NCBI GenBank assembly: GCA_027717645.1
Contig: JALLOG010000018.1
Location: 1 to 36,785, forward strand
Reading direction: 5' to 3'
DNA length: 36,785 bases
Source of the DNA: Desulfobacterota bacterium AH_259_B03_O07
GTDB lineage: Bacteria; Desulfobacterota_D; UBA1144; Nemesobacterales; CSP1-2
Each line of letters starts with the position of its first letter. The stretch's first letter is position 1. The notes below the pieces were generated by a model. That model saw only the letters and a list, made by a program, of their open reading frames with translations, searched no databases and had not been told where the DNA came from. The translations under genes were made by a program, and so were the position numbers. Of the stretch, positions 15,956 through 24,812 are shown one piece after another.

Positions 15956-17623
15956 TCAGATTGAGGGCTTTTCGCGACTGGCCACCTCTTGTGTGGGAAC
16001 ATGGTCCCTGTCGCCCTCAAACCGTCGGACGTTGTGATAACCGGGAAACAGGTTCGACATCTCTTGCCACCTCTCATAGGCACGGGTTTGGGAACAATAC
16101 GGGGTCACGATTTGAACGTATTTCGGCTTCATATGAGCGTAGGACACAGTTGTTAAGACATCTTTTTCATCCTTAAACGACAGCCAGTCGAACTTATCGC
16201 ATACATGGTAGAGTTCCGTTCCAGGGTAGGGCGTGGCAATCAGGGGAGTGATTCCCTGAACGCCAATTTGCCTTAGTTCGCGACAGAAATTCAGCGTCGT
16301 CTCGAAACTCTCCTCGCCCTCACCCCGCATATAGGCCTTGTCACCGTCGTAGATCAAGTGTTGGTTGTATTCTGGTCGAAGATACTTGTTTTTCGTAATG
16401 GCGCCACCGGGGTAGGCTACTATAAAGAAGCAACTGGTGAGTAGGCCGGCCTCTACACAATAGCGGGCGATCTCGCGTGTCTTGTCCAAATGGCCATCGG
16501 CATTTGGCTTGTCCATGGACACAAGAACACGGGTATCACCACTCTCCACAGGCAGATACACGATGTCGGTTCCAGCCTGCTTCAGCAGTAAGGTCAGTTC
16601 ACTAGACATCTTATCTATCATAATCCCATTAGGGAATGAGCACTCAATCGGATAGCCACTCTTTCGCAAGTGGGCTATATGCTGAAGAATGGGGATTGCG
16701 CGATCCTGACGTAACGTAAAGTTGTCATCTTCGAACTCGATGTGATTGACACCGAACCGCTCAATGCACATATCTATCTCGTTAATGATGCGCTCGGGAG
16801 TAAAAGGGCGCCAGCGCTGGCCTTTTTCGGGGATCGAGCAGAACTCACAGGTAAAGGGACATCCACGAGAGGAGATGATTGAAAGCGTGCGCCGAGCTCG
16901 GTCGCCTCGGGGCGACCATGAGACATAGTCCTCCATTGGTCGAAAGTGATAACCAGGTGTGGGGATGGAATCGATGTTTCTCAACTGCTCGCTGCGGGAC
17001 GGGTTTTCATAAAGGCTGCCGTCTGACTGTCGAAACATAACACCCGGAATCTGTACTAGCGGTTCACCGTTAGCTATCCGGGCGAAAGCAATTTCCCCCT
17101 CCCCCTTCACGATAATATCTGCCCGTGATTCTTCCAGAACTTGGCGGGTTAGAGTTGTAGCCAGGACACCTCCTATCACCAGTGGTATGCTGGGAAACGC
17201 ATCCTTGATCGCATCAATCAACGGATAGCCCGTTATACGTGAATCCGTAAAGGGCGCATTGAGGCCAATCAGGTCAACATCCTTTGGGATGCGTCTGACG
17301 ATCTCAGAATCTGGATGCCCAAAGCGATGGGTAAGGCGGTACTTAGTTTCCAGCGGTACTTTGATCTTGTTACCTCCATCAATCATCGGATCAATAAAGG
17401 CAACGATCTGATGCCCGAACTTCTCGGCATACGCGCCAACATAACCCAAGCCAAGTTGTTGAGACTGGAATTCTGCCTCATCATCGAAGACCCAGGGCGA
17501 AGCGACCAGTGTGATATTTTTTGGCTTTATATTCTTGAGGTCAGACTGCTCGGACGGGTCAAACATGATTAGATTTTCCCGGTTCCCCCCACTTCTTTCT
17601 ATAGTTAGTTTTTTACGATCCAT
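15956..17623 (-). CDS. B12-binding-type radical SAM protein
   Basis: This 555-residue protein has an N-terminal cobalamin-binding-like Rossmann domain (about 37-180) and a radical SAM domain. The [4Fe-4S] cluster motif is RGCPFTCEFC, with C255, C259 and C262 in the C-x3-C-x2-C spacing. VKGEGEIAF (172-180) is the GEGE motif usual before the barrel in this class, and EFEDDNFT (296-303) is a conserved strand. In the first domain the usual GG-x-H-x-T reads GGVLATT (151-157), so the histidine is absent. The ATG has AGGAGG (17632-17637) eight bases upstream. It lies 97 bases before neuA in the same direction. Relatives catalyse methylations, cyclisations or oxidations; the substrate here is not known, but a sugar or lipid carrier of this glycan is a reasonable guess. 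Confidence 0.9.
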   Translation of the reverse strand: MDRKKLTIERSGGNRENLIMFDPSEQSDLKNIKPKNITLVASPWVFDDEAEFQSQQLGLGYVGAYAEKFGHQIVAFIDPMIDGGNKIKVPLETKYRLTHRFGHPDSEIVRRIPKDVDLIGLNAPFTDSRITGYPLIDAIKDAFPSIPLVIGGVLATTLTRQVLEESRADIIVKGEGEIAFARIANGEPLVQIPGVMFRQSDGSLYENPSRSEQLRNIDSIPTPGYHFRPMEDYVSWSPRGDRARRTLSIISSRGCPFTCEFCSIPEKGQRWRPFTPERIINEIDMCIERFGVNHIEFEDDNFTLRQDRAIPILQHIAHLRKSGYPIECSFPNGIMIDKMSSELTLLLKQAGTDIVYLPVESGDTRVLVSMDKPNADGHLDKTREIARYCVEAGLLTSCFFIVAYPGGAITKNKYLRPEYNQHLIYDGDKAYMRGEGEESFETTLNFCRELRQIGVQGITPLIATPYPGTELYHVCDKFDWLSFKDEKDVLTTVSYAHMKPKYVQIVTPYCSQTRAYERWQEMSNLFPGYHNVRRFEGDRDHVPTQEVASREKPSI

Positions 17624-17766
17624 CTTTGATCCCTCCTAAAGAATTGCTGTTGACATCACATTCTTAGACAACTCCTGCTGTCGGAGAAGAATAACCTCAA
17701 CCTCAAATGCTTCCCAGATTTGAGCGGTCTGTTTATCTGCTGCTTAGAGCAAACATAATAGTTTTA

Positions 17767-18942
17767 TTATAATAGGGAGTTCTTGACTCCCAGTAATTTC
17801 TCATAGATCTTTAACATTTTCTCTCCATACCTTCGCCATCCTCTCCACTCCCGCACTTTTTTTAGTGCCAAGCTTCCCATCTTAGCCCTTTCTTCAGGAT
17901 GTTCATACAGCCATACCAACTTCTCGGCAATGGCATCGGGTGATCTTATGGGCACGATAAAACCTTCAACCCCATCAGTAATTACGTCTGGCCCTCCCGT
18001 ATTGGTCGTTGCGATCACCGGGCAACCACAAGCCATGGCCTCACAAATGACCAGGCCAAACCCATCTTGTACGGAAGGAAGAACCATTACATCAGCTAGT
18101 GAGTAGTAAAAAGCAAGTTTAGATTTTGGCTGACCTCCCAATATATCCACCTTCTCCAGCGGATATCGGCTAAGGATGTACGGAGTGTCCGGATGAGGCG
18201 AGCCCGCTAAAATCAACCTGCTATTCGGTATCGATGCGCGGCCAAAGGCCTCAAGTAAGTAATGTACCCCTTTCTGGGCAGAAAGGTGTCCCACAAAAAG
18301 TACACGAAATACTTCATCTCTGTTGACGGGTACAGGTTTAAATAAGTTTGTGTCTACTCCATATGGAACCACTGATATTTTTTCATCCGGAAACCGTTTG
18401 CTAAGGAAACTACTTTTTGCAAATGCAGAAGCCACAACAATATGGTCGCTGAAGTCATAAGCTTTGAGTGAGGTGCCTATCATACTTTGGTGCTCTGAGG
18501 GTCTAATACTGAGATAATCGTGTTCGTTTCTTACGATTTCAGAAAGAATTTCTAAGTGAGAATGGGGGACATCGCAAACCCACTTTGCTCCTTTTTGTTT
18601 GGCCGCCTGCCCGCTTCTTAGAGCGCTAATGGAGTCGCCATGAAATATGTCACAGTCCACAATATGTTTAGCAAAGTACCAGTCAAACGGTGTCCCCACC
18701 AGCAGTCGCCATAAGTGGGGCGCTATAGATGTGTTGTGAAGAACTTTTGATCGGGCAATCATACGCCATGGTATCTGTAAAGTACTCGGGTAAGTGGATA
18801 TCTTCTGACCAGGCATTTGCAAGGATCTGCCGTCCACGTTCGCCGCCGTGAAGAATCTTTCTAAAATGCCGATTCGTTCCATCTGGCGCGCTAAGTTAAG
18901 TTTGCATGGAAGCGCTTTGACGGTGGAAATAATTACTTTCAT
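17767..18942 (-). CDS. Glycosyltransferase family 4
   Basis: From ATG 18942 the protein has 391 residues; an ATG ten codons earlier (18972) is possible. The inner start gives the common MKVIISTVKALPCK opening of such enzymes. Neither start has a good ribosome site. The C-domain is clear: VVPYGVDTNLFKP, then LFVGHLSAQKGVHYLLEAF with the conserved K, then DGFGLVICEAMACGCPVI, where Asp replaces the first Glu of E-x7-E and the second Glu is kept. The N-domain carries DIFHGDS and ASAFAKSSFL motifs. Membrane association at the cytoplasmic face is expected. It follows the methyltransferase with helical tail and precedes the radical SAM gene by 143 bases; sugar specificity is unknown. Confidence 0.92.
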   Translation of the reverse strand: MKVIISTVKALPCKLNLARQMERIGILERFFTAANVDGRSLQMPGQKISTYPSTLQIPWRMIARSKVLHNTSIAPHLWRLLVGTPFDWYFAKHIVDCDIFHGDSISALRSGQAAKQKGAKWVCDVPHSHLEILSEIVRNEHDYLSIRPSEHQSMIGTSLKAYDFSDHIVVASAFAKSSFLSKRFPDEKISVVPYGVDTNLFKPVPVNRDEVFRVLFVGHLSAQKGVHYLLEAFGRASIPNSRLILAGSPHPDTPYILSRYPLEKVDILGGQPKSKLAFYYSLADVMVLPSVQDGFGLVICEAMACGCPVIATTNTGGPDVITDGVEGFIVPIRSPDAIAEKLVWLYEHPEERAKMGSLALKKVREWRGWRRYGEKMLKIYEKLLGVKNSLL

Positions 18943-19041
18943 CTCTAAACCAAATGGCCGAGTCATGTGCATGGTTCCAACAGAACTAAGCGACGATGCG
19001 AAGACGAACTCCCATAACTCGTGTAATCCTGCTTCAGATGT

Positions 19042-20205
19042 TCATATACGTCTTACAAGCCTTGCTAAACGGTTCTTAGTAGGACGATATATATACATTA
19101 TCAACCTAAACCAGAAAGACGGCCGCGACAATATCAGCAGTAAAGTCATAAGGACCAGTTGCCATTTTCTGTGCTTGAGAAGCGCGGTCAATAGGTAAAA
19201 CAGATTAGATTTGTAATCCAAATCGGGCATAAAAAAGGAGCTTCCTAACGCTCTTTTGAAGCAACGGGAAGCTTCCTCTTTCTCACCTAACTGTTCGAAT
19301 AAGGAGCCCGCTTTCTTGAAGGTAGTAGGCCAATAGTCTGGACTCAAATTGTTCATGGCCATCTGGGTTATCTCATTCAATAAGGACTCTGCAGTTTCCA
19401 GTTCCCGCCTCGACGCTGCTGTCTCTGCCTGTTGGAGCAGCGACCAAACTGATTCGGTAAACGCTGGCAACTCGTATGTTGAGGTCGATGGTAATGATAA
19501 ACCTATAGCCCAGCTTCGCATAAGGCAACGTTCTGCGTAACCCCTCCTCTTCCCCTTTGAATCGCATTCCACACCTACGAGATACAGAGAGGTAAACGCT
19601 ATCTTGTGCTGTCTGAGCCAGTTTAACACGTATCGTGCCTCTGAGGATGAATTTACGTGTTCTTGAGCGATGTCGTGGATTAGTATCGTTCCTTCCACTC
19701 TGGGGAACAGGGAGTTGATGTACCAGTTGGCAAACCAGTCCTCGTGGCAGCTATCTAAGAAGAGGAAGTCTATTTTTCCCTCTACCTTAGGGGTCATGTC
19801 CCTGGCATCTCCTATGTGGACTATGAGCCTTTCCTGGTCCCATAAAGGATGCTGGTTCTGCCTTATGATCTGCTCTGTGGGTTTACCATTGATCTTGGGG
19901 AGAATTTCGAAGGAATGAACCACTCCCTTCGGATTGGCTGTGAGGGCCGACAGGATGTAGTTGGTGGACCAGCCATAGTTCGGGGATATCTCAAAGATTA
20001 ATTCGGGCCTCTTCTCCCTTATCAGCATATACATGACTTCGCCTTCGACATCGGCTAACCTGGCCCTATAGTTCAAGCGTTGCATCTTGTGATACTGGAT
20101 CCGGAGAAGACGCGCCAGTTTCCTCAATTCGCCATCGTACTTGTTGTAGAGGCTTAGCAGGTAAGAGAGGTCCATCGTTGCTTTGTCGTTGAGAGATATT
20201 CCCAT
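19042..20205 (-). CDS. SAM-dependent methyltransferase with C-terminal helical repeats
   Basis: This 387-residue protein has a class I methyltransferase-like domain at about 50-200 and a second part that looks like TPR-type helices. FEISPNYGWST (71-81) stands where E-x-G-x-x-x-G-x-S/T binds SAM in Methyltransf_24 proteins, with Ser and Asn altering the glycines. IDFLFLDSCHE (145-155) matches the FIDGDHx strand and GTILIHDIA (172-180) the motif ending in Asp. Residues about 255-335 read as paired helices (ETAESLLNEIT..., EEASRCFKRAL), typical of TPR. The last 40 residues contain a hydrophobic stretch (LVLMTLLLILS) followed by basic residues, so the protein may attach to the membrane. It follows wzt by 51 bases and could modify the exported glycan. 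Function is inferred. Confidence 0.8.
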   Translation of the reverse strand: MGISLNDKATMDLSYLLSLYNKYDGELRKLARLLRIQYHKMQRLNYRARLADVEGEVMYMLIREKRPELIFEISPNYGWSTNYILSALTANPKGVVHSFEILPKINGKPTEQIIRQNQHPLWDQERLIVHIGDARDMTPKVEGKIDFLFLDSCHEDWFANWYINSLFPRVEGTILIHDIAQEHVNSSSEARYVLNWLRQHKIAFTSLYLVGVECDSKGKRRGYAERCLMRSWAIGLSLPSTSTYELPAFTESVWSLLQQAETAASRRELETAESLLNEITQMAMNNLSPDYWPTTFKKAGSLFEQLGEKEEASRCFKRALGSSFFMPDLDYKSNLFYLLTALLKHRKWQLVLMTLLLILSRPSFWFRLIMYIYRPTKNRLARLVRRI

Positions 20206-20256
20206 TCTGGTTATTCCGGGTTTTCCGTGGCTGAACTTTCTGGTATAAAGGCCCTC

Positions 20257-21612
20257 CTAAAGTAACTTAGGCTTATTTTCGGCTAGTAATTTTTCAAACT
20301 CAATCCAGTAACTTTTTGTACGAATTATACCAAGTCCCGAATAATCAAATTGTACATTCGGCGCTACCAAAAAAGATTGGAAATCCTTTTCAGCAGGGGG
20401 AAGGATATCGAAGAAGAACGCATCGTGCACACTATCTTCATACACATTGGACATCAATAGAATGTCACCCCGATAACTACCAGGCAGTAGCGGGCCAAGG
20501 TTCAAGCCGACTGATAGGTGGCAGATGCCTGGCTTTATCTGTAATTTTTTTCTTCCCGGCATGGTAGTGAATATCGTTTGTCCATCCACTGTCTTGACTC
20601 TTATGATTGGTTCTATGTAATTCACAGATTGTTCGGCATTTACTTCGCAATCCAAGATCATGGAGGAGTTTTCCGGCAATTTGTTGTTATTTATCATCCC
20701 CTGAGGTATTTTAATTGTTACGGAGTTGAGTTTCAGTCTTCCGGCGAATTTATTCCCCCTAGCCCTGTTTCTCTCCATGTGGCTGGAGTCAAACACACCA
20801 TCGTATTGATCTGTAGTGGCTTCTCTCAAGTAGTGATCCACCATGTGATCAGGCTCACCCATCTCCCTTATAAGCCCTTGGTCCATCCATATGACCCTGT
20901 GAGCTAATCCCTTGATCGCTCCCATATTGTGACTCACCAAAAGGACTGTCTTCCCGCCTTCCGCCACCTTACCCATCTTCCCTAGGCACTTCTTCCGAAA
21001 GGCTGCATCCCCGACAGCGAGTACTTCGTCAACAACGAGAATCTCCGGATCGAGGTGGGCAGCAACACCAAAGGCAAGGCGGACATACATACCGCTGGAG
21101 TACCGTTTTACCGGTGTATCAATGAACTTCTCCACTCCGGAGAACTCTATAATCTCGTCAAACTTGCGTTCGATCTCAGAACGTTTCATACCCAGAATAG
21201 CACCATTGAGGTAGATGTTTTCACGACCGGTTAATTCGGGATGGAATCCTGTGCCGACTTCTAGCAGCGATCCCACACGGCCATGAATTTTGGCATAGCC
21301 CTCAGTTGGATCGGTGATACGGGAAAGAACCTTGAGCAAGGTGGTCTTCCCCGCTCCATTTGGCCCGATAATTCCCAGGACCTCACCTTGCTTAACCTCA
21401 AGCGAGATGTCCTTGAGAGCCCAGATATATTGACCGTCCGTGGTTTGCGGTTGGCCTCTGTTTGATGGTAGCTTGCTGAAAGCAGATGAGAGGCGACGGA
21501 AGGGAGCATATATAGCATCTGTCAGAGTGTCACGCAACGCCTTGTATGACTCCCGCGTACCGATCCTGTACTGCTTACTAATGTGTTCTACTCGAATCAC
21601 AACGTCGCTCAT
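20257..21612 (-). CDS. wzt: ABC transporter ATP-binding protein with C-terminal glycan-binding domain (Wzt)
   Basis: This 451-residue ATPase powers export of an undecaprenyl-linked polysaccharide through Wzm. The nucleotide-binding domain has GPNGAGKT (83-90, Walker A), YSSGM (171-175, signature; the Q-free SSGM form is usual for this family), ILVVDEVLAVGD (191-202, Walker B and D-loop) and SHN (227-229, H-loop). A 35-residue insert before ALKDISLEV is also typical of Wzt/TagH proteins. About 165 further residues from 285 form a beta-rich Wzt_C-type domain. In E. coli O8/O9a such domains recognise the methylated end of the finished chain. Its permease partner is seven genes away at 28983-29891. 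A methyltransferase precedes it by 54 bases. Confidence 0.96.
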   Translation of the reverse strand: MSDVVIRVEHISKQYRIGTRESYKALRDTLTDAIYAPFRRLSSAFSKLPSNRGQPQTTDGQYIWALKDISLEVKQGEVLGIIGPNGAGKTTLLKVLSRITDPTEGYAKIHGRVGSLLEVGTGFHPELTGRENIYLNGAILGMKRSEIERKFDEIIEFSGVEKFIDTPVKRYSSGMYVRLAFGVAAHLDPEILVVDEVLAVGDAAFRKKCLGKMGKVAEGGKTVLLVSHNMGAIKGLAHRVIWMDQGLIREMGEPDHMVDHYLREATTDQYDGVFDSSHMERNRARGNKFAGRLKLNSVTIKIPQGMINNNKLPENSSMILDCEVNAEQSVNYIEPIIRVKTVDGQTIFTTMPGRKKLQIKPGICHLSVGLNLGPLLPGSYRGDILLMSNVYEDSVHDAFFFDILPPAEKDFQSFLVAPNVQFDYSGLGIIRTKSYWIEFEKLLAENKPKLL

Positions 21613-21666
21613 GATGAAATACTATCAAGTTAATAACTGCGTTAGCGGTGATCTGAAATAGATTCT

Positions 21667-22467
21667 TTATAGCTTTGGCTGAACCCGCTCCAAATGCGCC
21701 AGCCGGTTAACGACCTTGACTAGCTTGAATTCTCCACTAGTGATAATTTCACTGATAAGGCGTCCCACTATATAAGAATGAGACTTAAAAATACCCTCAT
21801 CGAAAGCGTCATCAAACAACACCGACCCACCAACACGGACGCGTTTCCCGAATCTCTCAAAGTCTTTCTTGACACCGTCGTAGGTATGGTCGCCATCGAT
21901 GAACACCAGGTCTACCTCACCCGTAACAATGTCAACGGTTCCTGAGTCCCCAACAATGATATTTACTTTCAGACCAAACCGCTTGCATACATCAGCCAGC
22001 ATTTCATCGAATGGGCGTGAGAATGCTGCGCGGTGCAGGCGATCCTCCTTCTCTCCGATGTCAATGGACCAAAACTCCCCTTTCTTGTTCATCGCAGCTA
22101 CAATAAGCAGAGTCGAACCACCTTTGTAACGGCCGATCTCAATTACCTTCCTGACCTTCTTCTGGCGAATCAATCCGAACAGATACGCAGCCTGCCTTAC
22201 TGTCATTGCAATCACAGCATGATCTAACGAGGTGCTGGCAAATAACCCGGAAAGATGCTCGAACTGTATATCGTCCCTACACGGCAGGTCGAAGGGCATA
22301 TTGTCCAGGTTTGGATTTCGATTAAGATGTGGCCCAAACGCTTCTAGTACTGCCTGTGGATCACGTTCACACAATCGCGATGCAAAGGATCGTAGCACTA
22401 TTTGCGGCAGCAAGGAAGCTAACTGGTTGCCAATCCACCGCTCAAGTTTTAGAATCAGTCTCATCAT
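21667..22467 (-). CDS. Class I SAM-dependent methyltransferase (Methyltransf_24 type)
   Basis: This 266-residue enzyme contains EIGRYKGGST (110-119) as the SAM loop, DLVFIDGDHTYDGVKKDF (186-203) with the conserved DGDH-x-Y that helps bind metal and SAM, and GGSVLFDDAFD (213-223). This pattern is common to the CmcI-like O-methyltransferases found in glycan clusters. A long N-terminal helix region with MRLILKLERWIGNQLASLLPQIV could be amphipathic and hold it to the membrane. It is immediately before wzt in transcription order and may add a methyl group to the growing or finished chain. No ligand can be derived from the sequence. It starts 26 bases after the C-methyltransferase stop. Confidence 0.88.
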   Translation of the reverse strand: MMRLILKLERWIGNQLASLLPQIVLRSFASRLCERDPQAVLEAFGPHLNRNPNLDNMPFDLPCRDDIQFEHLSGLFASTSLDHAVIAMTVRQAAYLFGLIRQKKVRKVIEIGRYKGGSTLLIVAAMNKKGEFWSIDIGEKEDRLHRAAFSRPFDEMLADVCKRFGLKVNIIVGDSGTVDIVTGEVDLVFIDGDHTYDGVKKDFERFGKRVRVGGSVLFDDAFDEGIFKSHSYIVGRLISEIITSGEFKLVKVVNRLAHLERVQPKL

Positions 22468-22493
22468 GCTAATAAAGGAACTTTGGTCAAGGA

Positions 22494-23756
22494 TTACGCT
22501 ACTTTGACCTGATCATTCTTGATAATATGTGGTTTGGGGAGTGGCACAATGAAATCCCCCTGGTAACCTCTACGCTTCAGATTAGGACATAACTCAGATG
22601 CAATGTGCCAGGAAAGCAGTAGCACGAATGGAGGCTGATCAGCGTAAAGTTTCGACTCCTCAAGAACGGGGATCCTTCTGCCTGGGATGTATTTGCCGAG
22701 CTTCTTGGAGCCCTGGATTTCGAGCACGCATTGAAGAATTCCGTCATCCAGCCCCACGTAGTTGATAAGCGTGCTTGCCCGTGAGGGGGCTCCGATGCCG
22801 TAGATCTGCACATGCTCACGTTTCAGCCGCGCCACCAACTTGTACAACCCTATTTTTGACCGTACCACCCGCTCACGGAATTCGCCGATCCACGCATCGC
22901 TCGTGAGCCCCGCGACGGTTTCTTCTCGCAGGATTCCATCAACTGCCGGGTCAACCGAATAATCGTCAGACTTGCTTGCGTAAACCCGGATAGAGCCGCC
23001 ATGCGTGGGAATGCGTTTCACATAGAAAACCCTGAAGCCGTGCGCGTGTAATAAGTACTTCAGGCTGGTTAGCGAGTAATAGCGCAGGTGCTCATGGTAG
23101 ATCGTGTCATACTGTAGGGTCTCAATCACGTCGCGCAGATAGTGGGATTCGGAGATAAAGACGCCTTGTTCGCCCACGAGTTGCTCGATGTTGGTCATGA
23201 CCTGGTGCACTTTGTGAATATGAGCGAAGACGTTGGTAGCGGTCACTATTTTCGGCTGGCCATACTCATTTCTCACCCTGTCCACAGATTCATTGTCGAA
23301 AAATGTCATCAAAGTAGGTATACCTCTATCCTCTGCGATCTTTGCGGTGAGAGATGGTTCGATACCCACCACCCGGTGCTCGCCCTGCACGAAGTTGCTC
23401 AACAGCGTACCGTCATTCGAGCCGATGTCAATAATCAAATCATCTTTGGATATACCAACTATCTCGCAGATCTCATGGTACAAATCGGCGAAATTTTCTC
23501 GCAGAATACGGGTTGAGCCGCTGGTGTACGGATACTCCGGTGGGAAGAGGATCTTAGGATCAACAGCATAGCCCAACTGCACCAAGTGACACTCCGGACA
23601 GTACAACATTTGTGCCGGGAACCAGGTCTCCTGATCGTGAAGAGAGCCGATTAGCCGCATGGTGTTGACCGGCGGTAGATAGCCTAGAAACAGCACTGAT
23701 CGCAGGTCAGTGGAGCCACAGACCTGGCATGCTTCGATGGGGCCGTAGTTGTTCAT
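22494..23756 (-). CDS. Zinc-ribbon sugar C-methyltransferase
   Basis: This 420-residue enzyme has the three-part architecture of NDP-hexose 3-C-methyltransferases such as TylC3 and TcaB9. An N-terminal zinc site uses C10, C13, C53 and C56 (Methyltransf_13). The SAM domain has IDIGSNDGTLL (109-119), TATNVFAHI (172-180) and YDTIYHEHLRYYSL (216-229), whose histidines act as base in the family. The C-terminal Methyltransf_14 part has THGGSIRVY (251-259) and IYGIGAPSRASTL, a nucleotide-sugar-binding loop. The expected reaction is C-methylation of a keto-sugar linked to a nucleotide. The ATG starts directly after the stop of the SDR gene with no gap, so the pair is probably coupled and acts in one branched-sugar pathway. 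The keto-sugar supplier is not certain. Confidence 0.93.
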   Translation of the reverse strand: MNNYGPIEACQVCGSTDLRSVLFLGYLPPVNTMRLIGSLHDQETWFPAQMLYCPECHLVQLGYAVDPKILFPPEYPYTSGSTRILRENFADLYHEICEIVGISKDDLIIDIGSNDGTLLSNFVQGEHRVVGIEPSLTAKIAEDRGIPTLMTFFDNESVDRVRNEYGQPKIVTATNVFAHIHKVHQVMTNIEQLVGEQGVFISESHYLRDVIETLQYDTIYHEHLRYYSLTSLKYLLHAHGFRVFYVKRIPTHGGSIRVYASKSDDYSVDPAVDGILREETVAGLTSDAWIGEFRERVVRSKIGLYKLVARLKREHVQIYGIGAPSRASTLINYVGLDDGILQCVLEIQGSKKLGKYIPGRRIPVLEESKLYADQPPFVLLLSWHIASELCPNLKRRGYQGDFIVPLPKPHIIKNDQVKVA

Positions 23757-24773
23757 TTATTGCTCCTTCAGAAAAACTTTCGCTTCAGCCATAGCATCTA
23801 TATCAACGACCGGTCGTAGATGCTCCACGTACCATTGCACTGTCTGCGGAAGAGCTTCGTCAAAGTTGAACCGGGGCCGAAAGCCCAACTGTTTGAGTTT
23901 GCGAATATCAGGGCATCGACGTAACGTACCCCCTATTGCTTCCGAGCCTGGTAAGACACGAATACATTTCCCAAGGCAATGCGCTACACGGTGCGCAACA
24001 TCTCGGATTTTTATCTCTTCTGTTGTCCCAATGTTATAAATATTCAGATGCTCACCATGATGGATTACCAGCATCAAGCCATGGATGAAGTCCTCAATGT
24101 AAATGAAAGCACGCGATTGATCTCCTGTCCCTTGAATTGGAAACGGGATCTCTTGTTCACTAGTCGTTGCCTCGAGATTCAGAAGACGAGTCACAAATTG
24201 GGGAACCACATGCTCCCACCCCATGTTTGGACCAATCACATTGTGCGGCCGGAAGATCACAACGCGATCAAAGTATTCTCGGCCGTAGTGGATGGCCATG
24301 AGTTCGCTAATAATCTTGCCACCACCATAGGAGTAGCGTGGATTATACGGGTCAGGGACTGAGAGTGGCACGGATTCGTCTGTCGGCACCTTTGGAGGGG
24401 TTTGATAGACTTCCGAGCTTGAGGCAAGGAATAACTCACCAACTCCCACACGAATACATGCGTCCAGTACATTCACCATTGCTTTGACACCAACATCTAG
24501 GACGTATGCTGGCCTTTCATAGAAGTACCGAGTTCCATTCACAAACGCTAGGTGACATACACTATCCACACCGCGGATTGCGCGGTAAACGACATCAGCA
24601 TCGCGTATATCACCAGCGATGATCTCGACATCGCTCTTGGCTTCACCAAGGTATTCAGCCGACCCTCGGGAGAAATTATCCAAGACTCGGAGCTGGTAAC
24701 CTTCTTTCAAAAGGGCCTTGACTAATGGAACACCGAGAAAACCAAGGCCTCCAGTCACAAGATAGGTACTCAT
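23757..24773 (-). CDS. NAD-dependent nucleotide-sugar epimerase/dehydratase (extended SDR)
   Basis: This 338-residue enzyme has TGGLGFLG (7-14) for NAD binding, D56-I-R after the fourth strand, catalytic serines in LASSSEVY (116-123) and Y149-x3-K153 in the segment YSYGGGK. The C-domain has RPHNVIGPNMG and NIGTTEEI, typical of UDP-glucuronate decarboxylase and UDP-glucose 4-epimerase relatives. A mobile Tyr/Lys pair carries out keto chemistry at C4 of an NDP-sugar. The exact reaction (4-epimerase, 4,6-dehydratase or reductase) cannot be fixed by eye. The gene is directly upstream of the C-methyltransferase with no gap, so supplying or reducing a keto-sugar for that enzyme is likely. Confidence 0.9.
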   Translation of the reverse strand: MSTYLVTGGLGFLGVPLVKALLKEGYQLRVLDNFSRGSAEYLGEAKSDVEIIAGDIRDADVVYRAIRGVDSVCHLAFVNGTRYFYERPAYVLDVGVKAMVNVLDACIRVGVGELFLASSSEVYQTPPKVPTDESVPLSVPDPYNPRYSYGGGKIISELMAIHYGREYFDRVVIFRPHNVIGPNMGWEHVVPQFVTRLLNLEATTSEQEIPFPIQGTGDQSRAFIYIEDFIHGLMLVIHHGEHLNIYNIGTTEEIKIRDVAHRVAHCLGKCIRVLPGSEAIGGTLRRCPDIRKLKQLGFRPRFNFDEALPQTVQWYVEHLRPVVDIDAMAEAKVFLKEQ

Positions 24774-24812
24774 AATTCGACTATCTAATTTCGAGGGCTC
24801 GTGTCCGTCACT

